Below are positions 1 to 6,024 of a stretch of 12,839 nucleotides of DNA, in pieces. Within the stretch, counting starts at the first letter, position 1, and each line of letters begins with the position of its first letter. Where the stretch lies: the NCBI GenBank assembly GCA_031285485.1, contig JAITWC010000030.1, positions 1 to 12,839 on the forward strand, given 5' to 3'. The notes under the pieces were generated by a model. That model made no database searches. It was not told where the DNA came from and worked only from the letters and a program-made list of their open reading frames with translations. Source of the stretch: Alistipes sp. Its GTDB lineage: Bacteria; Bacteroidota; Bacteroidia; Bacteroidales; Rikenellaceae. Position numbers and translations under genes: made by a program.

Positions 1-186
1 AGTTATTCTGCCCAAACGCTCCGAAAGCGAACTGTGGCGAATCCGCTCGTCTTCATCCAGACCGAACAGGGTCTTGAATATCGAGTCGTTGAAGGTATCT
101 TCGAGTGTACGCTGACTCATCAGTGCCTCGGGAATCACTCCCAACAAGTCGACCGCTGTTACTTTGTGATCTTTAAAACTCACCAT
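1..186 (-). CDS. Transposase-like protein, N-terminal part, cut by window edge
   Basis: An open frame of 62 codons runs from an ATG at 186 leftwards off the window without a stop. The protein begins MVSFKDHKVTAVDLLGVIPE and continues through RTLEDTFNDSIFKTLFGLDE to SSLSERLGRI. From memory this resembles the N-terminus of Bacteroidetes IS4-type DDE transposases, where the segment resembling LEDTFND...FKTLFGLDE...SSLSERL precedes the catalytic domain. No catalytic residue lies inside the window. Relative to my recollection of the family, the stretch between the residues PEALMS and QRTLED looks about 40 residues short, which would suggest an internal deletion; this is not certain. The leader between promoter and ATG contains the inverted repeat TTTGATT (192-198) / AATCAAA (215-221), which might shield the gene from outside transcription. 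Base composition is more AT-rich than the neighbouring genes, in keeping with a mobile element. It could also be an unrelated hypothetical protein. Confidence 0.5.
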   Translation of the reverse strand, partial: MVSFKDHKVTAVDLLGVIPEALMSQRTLEDTFNDSIFKTLFGLDEDERIRHSSLSERLGRIT

Positions 187-235
187 AATATTTTGATTAT
201 CAATCGTTAAAGACAATCAAAGCCCACGAAATAAC

Positions 236-264
236 CAAATATAATCAGCCGAAAATCAATCAAA
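236..264 (-). promoter_or_regulatory. Bacteroidetes-type promoter for the transposase-like gene
   Basis: On the minus strand TATATTTG (243 down to 236) matches the Bacteroidetes -7 pattern TAnnTTTG. TTTG (264 to 261) lies 17 nt upstream, slightly closer than the usual 19-21 nt. The box is about 50 nt upstream of the ATG at 186. Assigned by pattern only. Confidence 0.5.
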
Positions 265-267
265 TAA

Positions 268-301
268 ACAAAAAAAGTGGACGGAATTTCTTCCGACCAC
301 T
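268..301 (-). terminator. Rho-independent terminator of the alkaline phosphatase gene
   Basis: Positions 276-286 and 291-301 form an 11-bp stem (AGTGG-A-CGGAA against TTCCG-A-CCACT) with one A/A mismatch and a 4-nt loop. Read on the minus strand it is followed by seven T residues (276 to 270), about 40 nt after the stop codon of the phosphatase gene. This is a typical intrinsic terminator. Confidence 0.8.
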
Positions 302-341
302 CGTGGCGCGGGGGCTTTTTTTGCTGCGGCACAGGCCGGTC

Positions 342-1463
342 TCACTCAACTCCGAGTAGTTGAGTGAGAAGCCGGTTGACCTCGGTGTTGTCGAACACTC
401 CGCCGACAAGCCCCGCCTGAGCACCGTATGCGAACATGGGTACCATCGAGGCGGTGTGGCCGCCGGTGCTCCAACGAAACTCCACTCCGCTGTCGGGCAG
501 TGTGAAATCCTCCTTACCGGCGGGGATGGTCAGACCGCCCGTCTCATGGTCGGCCAGCACGACCACCAGCGTACCCGGATGGGCGTCGGCGTAGTCGAAC
601 GCCACTCCCACCGCCGCGTCGAAGTCCCTCATCTCGCCTATCAGCGCCTCGGTGTTTTTGTCGTGACCGGCGTAGTCGATGAGCGAACCCTCGACCATGA
701 GGAAGAATCCACCCTCGGTGCGGGGAGTGTTGGCGGTGAGTATACCGAGCGCCTTGGCGGTGGCGCGCGTAAGGTATTCTGGGTCGCGCCCCTCCGACAC
801 GAACGGGAGCGCATCTTCACAGAGGGCCATCGCCGGGCCGCTCGTCACACCATCGAGACCTGCCAGCGAGTCGGTCATGAAATAGCCCTGCGCACGTAGT
901 TCGGCAACGAGGTCGCGTCCGTCCTTGCGGTCGGTCAGGTATCGGCGTCCACCCGCTATCGCGACATCCACGCCCGACGTCAGCAGGTCGAGCGAGACAG
1001 ATTCGTAATCGTATCGCTGTCTCGAATGACCGTAGAAGGCGCCCGGCGTGGCGTGCTGTATTTCGACCGTGGCCACGAGACCAGTGGACAGACCCGCCCG
1101 TTCGGCGCGGTCGATGATCGTTTCGAGGGGATTGCCGTCGGGGTCGACACCCAGATAGCCGTTGCGGGTCTTATGTCCGGTGGCATAGGCGGTCCCGGCG
1201 GCGGCCGAGTCGGTGACGCGGTTGTCGGCCGAGTGGGTTTTGACAAATCCCCCGGTCGTGGCGCGTTCGAGGTTGACGGGCCGGTACTCCCCGGCCAGCA
1301 TCAGCGCCGAAACCTGTGCGAGGCCCATGCCGTCGCCGACCATCAGGATGACATTTTTAACGCGCGGCGGCGCGGCGGGCCTGCTTTTGTGGCCGCATCC
1401 CCCCGTCGGGGCGAGCAGCATGACCACCGACACAGTGGCGGCAAAGCGCAGAAGGTGTCTCAT
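342..1463 (-). CDS. phoA: Alkaline phosphatase, probable lipoprotein
   Basis: A 373-residue alkaline phosphatase (phosphomonoesterase) of the metal-dependent PhoA superfamily. It releases inorganic phosphate from organic phosphate esters outside the cytoplasm. Residues 1-23 form a signal peptide ending in PTGGC, so Cys23 is a likely lipidation site, although Thr at -3 is not the classical lipobox residue. Motifs in order are GDGMG (43-47, metal ligand Asp44), TDSAAAGTA (84-92, nucleophile Ser86), HATP (137-140), VEGSLIDYAGH (257-267, metal ligands Glu258, Asp263, His267), ADHETGG (304-310, Asp305 and His306) and STGGHTA (332-338, His336). Position 137 is His, as in animal enzymes, where E. 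coli PhoA has Asp153. All catalytic positions are present and the length is near that of the catalytic core. It is transcribed alone, with a promoter at 1493-1500 and a terminator at 268-301. No Pho box was recognised. The family is certain; the exact substrate is not. Confidence 0.93.
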   Translation of the reverse strand: MRHLLRFAATVSVVMLLAPTGGCGHKSRPAAPPRVKNVILMVGDGMGLAQVSALMLAGEYRPVNLERATTGGFVKTHSADNRVTDSAAAGTAYATGHKTRNGYLGVDPDGNPLETIIDRAERAGLSTGLVATVEIQHATPGAFYGHSRQRYDYESVSLDLLTSGVDVAIAGGRRYLTDRKDGRDLVAELRAQGYFMTDSLAGLDGVTSGPAMALCEDALPFVSEGRDPEYLTRATAKALGILTANTPRTEGGFFLMVEGSLIDYAGHDKNTEALIGEMRDFDAAVGVAFDYADAHPGTLVVVLADHETGGLTIPAGKEDFTLPDSGVEFRWSTGGHTASMVPMFAYGAQAGLVGGVFDNTEVNRLLTQLLGVE

Positions 1464-1492
1464 CGTATTGGTGTTTTTTTGATATGTCGGGA

Positions 1493-1500
1493 CAAATGTA
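1493..1500 (-). promoter_or_regulatory. -7 box of the alkaline phosphatase promoter
   Basis: On the minus strand TACATTTG exactly fits TAnnTTTG and lies 29 nt upstream of the phosphatase ATG at 1463, giving a leader of roughly 20 nt. No good TTTG -33 element lies at the usual distance. Confidence 0.55.
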
Positions 1501-1655
1501 GCGTTTTTGGCGTCGAAAATCGTTAATTTCGCCGCACTGCCGTCGCGTTAAATTCAGCCGAACGGCGATAAGTCAGCATCGGGTTCTTTGACGTTTTCGT
1601 AATCGGTTTGAGTAAGCGGTTGTTTTAGAGTGGCTTTGTCGTGTGGCGGGAATCC

Positions 1656-1796
1656 GGTCAAACCAAACCGTTCGGCCCTTTCAGAAAGTTCTGCTACCAC
1701 CATTGCAACTGATTTTGCCCTTTCAGAGAGTTCTGAAACCCCCAAACCAAACTGTTTAGTCCTTTCAGAAAGTTCTGATACCCCCGAACCGATTAC
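1656..1796. repeat. 42-bp tandem repeat array A (3 units plus a partial one)
   Basis: Units start at 1656, 1698 and 1740, with a partial fourth from 1782. Each is exactly 42 bp. Every full unit has a dyad at 1679-1696, 1721-1738 and 1763-1780. The central one, TTTCAGAGAGTTCTGAAA, has perfect 7-nt arms around a 4-nt centre, and the others lose one or two pairs. The other half of units 1 and 3 contains CAAACCAAAC followed by GTT, while that half of unit 2 has diverged. The array ends about 40 bp before the rfbD start. It is related to the longer array at 8135-8428: an ungapped alignment of one unit from each, done by eye, matches at about 20 of 42 positions. Function unknown. Confidence 0.8.
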
Positions 1797-1836
1797 CAAA
1801 ATGCCAAAGAACCCGCAAAATTAATCGAGACGTAAT

Positions 1837-2718
1837 ATGCGTGTATTGGTCACGGGTGCCGGAGGGCAGTTGGGAACGGCTTTGAGAGAGTCAGCGGGCG
1901 CGCCGGTAACGGGCGACGAGTGGCTGTTCACCGATCTTGCGGAGGTTGCCGGGCTCACGGAGAGTTTGAATATCACGGACCGTGGGGCGGTGGATGAGTT
2001 TATCGGACGGCGGCGGCCAGACGTGGTGGTCAACTGCGCGGCCTTCACCGACGTCGACCGGGCGGAGACCGAACGCGGGGCGGCGTATCTGGTCAACCGC
2101 GACGCACCGCGCTTTCTGGCCGGGGCGGCCGTGCGGGTCGGGGCTGCGATGATACATGTCTCGACGGATTTTGTTTTCGACGGCAACGGCTCGCGGCCGT
2201 ATACCGAGGACGACAGGCCCGCGCCGCTCAACGTCTACGGCGAGAGCAAGCTGGCGGGCGAGAGGGCGGTGATGGAGTCGGGGGTTCGCGGCGCCGTGGT
2301 GCGTACCTCGTGGTTGTACTCGCCGTGGGGGAAAAATTTCGTGAAGGCGATCCTGCGCGCGGCCGGGGCCAACGACACGATCCGCGTGGTGGCCGACCAG
2401 TCGGGATGCCCCACTTCGGCGCTGTCGCTGGCCGGGGCCATAGTCGATATGATCCCGGAACTCGGGGAGATGGGACTGTTCCATTTTTGCGACGCCGGGA
2501 CGGTGAGCCGCGCCGATTTCGCCGTCGAGATTATCCGTCAGGCGGGGCTGTCGTGCCGTGTGGTACCCGTCGGCTCCGACGAATATCCCTCCCCGGCCAG
2601 GCGCCCGATCTACTCGGCCCTCGACACCGCAAAAATAACCCGTACCTTCGGCATCGCTCCCCGCCCGTGGCAGGAGCCGCTCGCCGGGTGCATAAAAACG
2701 CTGAAAGATGGACGTTAA
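1837..2718 (+). CDS. rfbD: dTDP-4-dehydrorhamnose reductase
   Basis: A 293-residue reductase of the extended SDR family. It carries out the last step of dTDP-L-rhamnose synthesis, reducing dTDP-4-dehydro-L-rhamnose with NAD(P)H in the cytoplasm. The N-terminal Rossmann motif is GAGGQLG (7-13). NCAAFTDVD (66-74) is a family hallmark. STDFVFDG (109-116) carries the catalytic Ser/Thr, and YGESKLAGE (134-142) supplies Tyr134 and Lys138. VVRTSWLYSPWGKNF (154-168) follows, as in RmlD. Length is normal. The ATG at 1837 is preceded by an AT-rich leader without a Shine-Dalgarno sequence, as usual for Bacteroidetes. The gene is not beside rfbA, rfbB or rfbC here; instead its end overlaps the start of ung by 11 bp, so it leads a three-gene operon rfbD-ung-aroB. 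No consensus promoter was found upstream; the repeat array lies there instead. Confidence 0.93.
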   Translation: MRVLVTGAGGQLGTALRESAGAPVTGDEWLFTDLAEVAGLTESLNITDRGAVDEFIGRRRPDVVVNCAAFTDVDRAETERGAAYLVNRDAPRFLAGAAVRVGAAMIHVSTDFVFDGNGSRPYTEDDRPAPLNVYGESKLAGERAVMESGVRGAVVRTSWLYSPWGKNFVKAILRAAGANDTIRVVADQSGCPTSALSLAGAIVDMIPELGEMGLFHFCDAGTVSRADFAVEIIRQAGLSCRVVPVGSDEYPSPARRPIYSALDTAKITRTFGIAPRPWQEPLAGCIKTLKDGR

Positions 2719-3388
2719 ACTGCCCGCCGCGTGGAAGGAACTGGTGGCCCCGGAGTTCGGGAAACCCTATTTCGGGGAATTGACCGATTTCGTGCGCGCC
2801 GAGTACACCGCCGCGGCACGGGGCGAGGGGCCGCCGGTCTATCCCGCCGCCCGCAATATTTTCCGAGCCTTCGACAAGTGCGGGCTCGACGATCTGAAGG
2901 TCGTGGTCATAGGTCAGGACCCCTATCACGGCCCCGGACAGGCCAACGGGTTGTGTTTCTCGGTCGCCGACGGCGTGCAGTTTCCGCCCTCGCTGCGCAA
3001 CATATTCAAGGAGATCGCCGATGACACCGGAACGCCAACGCCCCCGACCGGTAACCTCGACCGATGGGCCGGGCAGGGAGTGTTGCTGCTCAACGCCAGC
3101 CTCACCGTGCGCGAGGCGCAGCCCAACTCGCACTCCGAACGCGGATGGCAAACGTTCACCGACGCTGTGGTGGATGCGCTCGGCGAGGTGAAACAGGGAG
3201 TGGTGTACATGCTGTGGGGTGCGTTTGCACAGCGAAAAGGCCAGCGGCTCGACCCCTCGCGCAACCTCGTGCTGAAGGCTGCCCATCCGTCGCCGCTGTC
3301 GGCGCACAACGGTTTTTTGGGCTGCCGCCACTTTTCCCAGGCCAACGAATATCTGACCCGAAACGGTAAAACCCCGATACAATGGTGA
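2708..3388 (+). CDS. ung: Uracil-DNA glycosylase, family 1
   Basis: A 226-residue uracil-DNA glycosylase. It removes uracil from DNA to begin base excision repair after cytosine deamination or dUMP incorporation. The water-activating motif GQDPYHG is at 69-75, with catalytic Asp71. LLLNASLTV (126-134) includes the uracil-recognising Asn129. The minor-groove loop HPSPLS (193-198) carries His193, followed by GCRHFSQAN (205-213). Length matches the E. coli type enzyme and all key residues are present. The start overlaps rfbD by 11 bp, and its TGA overlaps the ATG of aroB by 7 bp, so translation is probably coupled through the three genes. Confidence 0.97.
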   Translation: MDVKLPAAWKELVAPEFGKPYFGELTDFVRAEYTAAARGEGPPVYPAARNIFRAFDKCGLDDLKVVVIGQDPYHGPGQANGLCFSVADGVQFPPSLRNIFKEIADDTGTPTPPTGNLDRWAGQGVLLLNASLTVREAQPNSHSERGWQTFTDAVVDALGEVKQGVVYMLWGAFAQRKGQRLDPSRNLVLKAAHPSPLSAHNGFLGCRHFSQANEYLTRNGKTPIQW

Positions 3389-4416
3389 CAACGATAGAGA
3401 TAAAGCGCGAGATGCGCAACCCGAGCAAAGTGATAGTGGGCGACGCGCTGGGGCTGCTGCCCGAAATGGTGCCGCCGGGCCGCCGGGTGGTGGCGGTCAC
3501 CGACCCGAACGTCGACGCGATCTACGGCGATACGATCCGGGCCGTCGCCGGAGAGGTGATTGTGATCCCCACCGGCGAGGAGAACAAAACCTTCGCCACG
3601 GTCGAGGCGATCCACCGCCGCTTAGTGGAGATCGGGGCCGACCGCCGGACGTACATCGTGGGGGTGGGCGGAGGCATCACCACCGACGTCACGGGGTTCG
3701 CCGCCTCGACATACCTGCGAGGGGTGGAGTTCGGATTCGTGGCCACGTCGCTGCTGGCGCAGGTCGACGCGAGCGTGGGCGGAAAGAACGGCGTCAACGT
3801 GGCGGGGTTCAAGAACATGGCCGGGGTGTTCAACCAGCCCGACTTCGTGCTGTGCGACACCGGGGTGCTGGCGACCCTGCCGCCGAGGGAGTTCCGCGCG
3901 GGACTGGCCGAGATGATAAAGGCGGGCATCATTGCCGACCCCGCGCTGTTCGAGACCTTCGAGCGTCACTCGCCCGAGGACCTGCTCGCCGACCCGAAGT
4001 TGCTGACCGAAGCGATCACCGCCGCGATAAGGGTGAAGGCCGCTATAGTCGACGCCGACGAACGAGAGGCGGGCGAGAGGCGAAAGCTCAACCTCGGGCA
4101 CACCGTGGCCCACGCAATAGAGAAACTGTCGCGCCGCTACAACCACGGCGAGGCGGTGGGAGCGGGCCTCGTGGCTATCGCGGGCATCAGCGAGCGGCTG
4201 GGGCTGCTGGCGGCGAACGACCGGAACCGCATTGTGCGCGCGGTGCAGAAGGCGGGCCTGCCGACAAGCACGGGGATTCCCGGCGGCGAGATGGCACAGG
4301 CGCTCACCCGCGACAAAAAGGTCGAGGGCGACGCGTTGTGGCTGGTGACGGTGAGGGCGATCGGCGACGTCGACGTCCGCCGCACGCCCATCGACGAACT
4401 CGCCGCGCTGCTATGA
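3382..4416 (+). CDS. aroB: 3-dehydroquinate synthase
   Basis: A 344-residue 3-dehydroquinate synthase. It converts DAHP to 3-dehydroquinate using NAD+ and a divalent metal, the second step of the shikimate pathway to aromatic amino acids. The nucleotide-binding core reads GVGGGITTDVTGFAASTYLR (94-113), followed by SLLAQVDASVGGKNGVN (123-139). Metal ligands are Glu177 in AEMIK (176-180), His240 in NLGHTVAHA (237-245) and His255 in NHGEAVG (254-260). The GKNGVN form, where many enzymes have GKTAVN or GKTGIN, is one I recall from Bacteroidetes homologues. The ATG at 3382 lies inside the last codons of ung. It is the last gene of the operon. No T-tract terminator follows, only two GC-rich hairpins (4431-4448 and 4453-4465). 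Confidence 0.95.
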   Translation: MVTTIEIKREMRNPSKVIVGDALGLLPEMVPPGRRVVAVTDPNVDAIYGDTIRAVAGEVIVIPTGEENKTFATVEAIHRRLVEIGADRRTYIVGVGGGITTDVTGFAASTYLRGVEFGFVATSLLAQVDASVGGKNGVNVAGFKNMAGVFNQPDFVLCDTGVLATLPPREFRAGLAEMIKAGIIADPALFETFERHSPEDLLADPKLLTEAITAAIRVKAAIVDADEREAGERRKLNLGHTVAHAIEKLSRRYNHGEAVGAGLVAIAGISERLGLLAANDRNRIVRAVQKAGLPTSTGIPGGEMAQALTRDKKVEGDALWLVTVRAIGDVDVRRTPIDELAALL

Positions 4417-4430
4417 ACTGCAAAACACTG

Positions 4431-4448
4431 TTGCCGGAACTCCGGCAA
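4431..4448. repeat. Solitary 18-bp dyad after aroB
   Basis: TTGCCGGA at 4431-4438 and TCCGGCAA at 4441-4448 form a perfect 8-bp inverted repeat around AC. It lies 14 bp after the aroB stop. A second small hairpin, GCACC-GCG-GGTGC, follows at 4453-4465. There is no T tract, so intrinsic termination is doubtful. Its 18-bp size and its TTGC/GCAA ends resemble the dyads of the 8135-8428 array. Confidence 0.6.
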
Positions 4449-4497
4449 ACGGGCACCGCGGGTGCGAGGCCCATCGAGGGAGGCCCGCGTAAATAAA

Positions 4498-4529
4498 TTT
4501 GCTTATCGCTGTTGCAATCGTTACCTTTG
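4498..4529 (+). promoter_or_regulatory. Promoter of tig (tig-clpP-clpX)
   Basis: TTTG at 4498-4501 and TACCTTTG at 4522-4529 are separated by 20 nt, an exact match to the Bacteroidetes vegetative promoter (TTTG, 19-21 nt, TAnnTTTG). The ATG of tig is 34 nt downstream. This is the best promoter in the window. Confidence 0.8.
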
Positions 4530-4558
4530 TCGGCTGAAATCACAGTGAAAAAAGCCGA
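4530..4558 (+). promoter_or_regulatory. Leader hairpin before tig
   Basis: TCGGCT (4530-4535) and AGCCGA (4553-4558) are complementary, with a 17-nt loop, between the -7 box and the tig start. Depending on the exact transcription start, the 5' arm may be only partly transcribed. The pairing could be chance or could limit access to the start codon five nt further on. Confidence 0.3.
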
Positions 4559-4563
4559 TAATT

Positions 4564-5907
4564 ATGAATCTTAAAACCGAACAAAACCCCGAAGGCGTGC
4601 TGATCCTCAGGGCCGCCGTCGCCGAAGCCGATTACGCCCCCGATGTTGAAAAATCCCTGCGCGAATATCGACGCAAAGCAAACGTGCCGGGTTTCCGCCC
4701 GGGAATGGTGCCGATGGGGATCATCAACAAGATGTACCGCAAGGGCGTGGTGGCGGAACAGGCCTACCGAAAGGCCAACGAAGCCGTTTTCAAACACCTC
4801 GAAGATAGCAAGACGGCGATCATGGGCGACGTCATGCCCAGCGAACTCCAGAGCGAGTTGGACTTCAACGCCCCCGCTCCCGACGAAGGATACGAGTTTG
4901 TGTTCGAAGCCGGGGTCGCACCCGCCGTCGACGTCGTTCTCGACAAGGGCGACAAACTCACATACAACAAGATAAAGGTGTCGAAAGAGATGCGCGAAGG
5001 ATACCGCGGTACCTTCACCCGCCGTTTCGGCCGACTGGAGGATGTCGACGTGGTGAAGGATGGCGACGAGGCGCTCGAAGTGACCCTCGACAACGGCACC
5101 ATCAAGGCCGACGACGCATACTTCGGCCTCGTGTCGATGAGCGAAGACGAACGCAAACCGTTCATCGGCAAGAAGGCGGGCGACACCATGATGGTCAACG
5201 TGCGTGAGATATACCGCAACCCGGCGCAGCTCGCCGCAACCCTCGGAGTGAAACAGGAGGAACTCGACGCCATCGCGCCCGAGTTCACCGCGACAGTGAA
5301 ACGCATCCGCAAGTTTGCCGAACCGCCCCTCGACGCCGAATTCTTCACCCAGGCGTTCCCCGACGGCAGCGTGACCGACGTGGCGGGATTCGAGAAGTTC
5401 ATCGACGAAACCATCGCGGGCGACCTGGCGCGCGACAGCGACTACCTGCTGTCGATCCAACTCAAGAACCATCTGCTGGCAAAGGCCAATCTGAAGCTGC
5501 CCGAACAGTTCCTCAAGAACTGGCTCTTCGCCGTCAACGAAGGCAAGTTCACGATGGAGCAGATCGAGGCCGACTTCGCCGGTTTCCTGCGCACGATGGC
5601 ATGGGACTTGATACAGAAACACTTCGCCGAGTCGCTCGGACTGGAGGTGTCGCAGGACGATCTGCTGGCCGAGGCCAGGAACATGGCCCGGATGCAGTTC
5701 GCCCAGTACGGCATGGTGAACGTGCCCGACGAAACGCTCGACGGTTACGCCAAGAGCATTCTTGGCAACAGGGAGGAGGCGCAACGCATCTACGAACGCG
5801 CGAGGGAAGATAAGACCATAGCCGCGCTGAAGCCCCTCGTTACCATAACCGAAAAGAGCATCTCCCGCGACGAGTTCCAAAAGATCGCGAACGAGACCGG
5901 GAACTGA
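4564..5907 (+). CDS. tig: Trigger factor, ribosome-associated chaperone
   Basis: A 447-residue trigger factor. It binds the ribosome near the exit tunnel and shields nascent chains. The N-terminal ribosome-binding domain (about 1-115) carries the loop motif GFRPGMVP (43-50), equivalent to the GFRxGxxP signature. The middle region (about 155-250) corresponds to the FKBP-like domain but is weakly conserved, and I cannot see an intact prolyl isomerase active site, which I recall as common in Bacteroidetes homologues. The C-terminal part (about 255-447) is helical and charged, as expected for the substrate-binding arms. It has a near-consensus promoter at 4498-4529 and is followed after 117 nt by clpP and clpX, the classical tig-clpP-clpX order. 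Length is typical. Confidence 0.93.
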   Translation: MNLKTEQNPEGVLILRAAVAEADYAPDVEKSLREYRRKANVPGFRPGMVPMGIINKMYRKGVVAEQAYRKANEAVFKHLEDSKTAIMGDVMPSELQSELDFNAPAPDEGYEFVFEAGVAPAVDVVLDKGDKLTYNKIKVSKEMREGYRGTFTRRFGRLEDVDVVKDGDEALEVTLDNGTIKADDAYFGLVSMSEDERKPFIGKKAGDTMMVNVREIYRNPAQLAATLGVKQEELDAIAPEFTATVKRIRKFAEPPLDAEFFTQAFPDGSVTDVAGFEKFIDETIAGDLARDSDYLLSIQLKNHLLAKANLKLPEQFLKNWLFAVNEGKFTMEQIEADFAGFLRTMAWDLIQKHFAESLGLEVSQDDLLAEARNMARMQFAQYGMVNVPDETLDGYAKSILGNREEAQRIYERAREDKTIAALKPLVTITEKSISRDEFQKIANETGN

Positions 5908-5910
5908 CGG

Positions 5911-5975
5911 TTGTGGGAGGCGGACAGAAGCCGCCCGGAGGGGCGCGCGAGTCCGACCGGGCGGCGGCTCCACAA
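5911..5975 (+). other. Nested hairpin between tig and clpP
   Basis: An outer stem TTGTGG (5911-5916) / CCACAA (5970-5975) encloses an inner 9-bp stem GCCGCCCGG (5930-5938) / CCGGGCGGC (5957-5965). It begins 3 nt after the tig stop. No T tract follows, so it may be an RNA-processing or stability structure, or a partial terminator that sets the tig to clpPX ratio. No TAnnTTTG promoter for clpP was found in the remaining spacer. Confidence 0.5.
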
Positions 5976-6024
5976 TAAACGGCCCGGATTTATGGTTTTA
6001 TAGATAAAAACACAAAAAGCCACC

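Larger units (their letters stand above)
1464..1836. other. Divergent spacer between phosphatase and rfbD
   Basis: This 373-bp stretch separates the divergent starts of the phosphatase (1463) and rfbD (1837). It holds the phosphatase promoter (1493-1500) and a 42-bp tandem repeat array (1656-1796). Both strands across the array are open for 60-80 codons, but these frames are built mainly from the repeats and have no recognised homology, so I do not call genes there. No consensus TAnnTTTG promoter for rfbD was found on the plus strand. Confidence 0.7.

Noticed and set aside
1026..1526. Open frame antisense to the phosphatase start
   Set aside because: It overlaps the signal peptide, active site and promoter of a convincing gene and shows no domain.
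4453..4490. Intrinsic terminator after aroB
   Set aside because: The hairpins are present but no T tract follows either of them.
4540..5973. 477-codon open frame antisense to trigger factor
   Set aside because: It is a composition-driven shadow of tig, with no family motif and no promoter.
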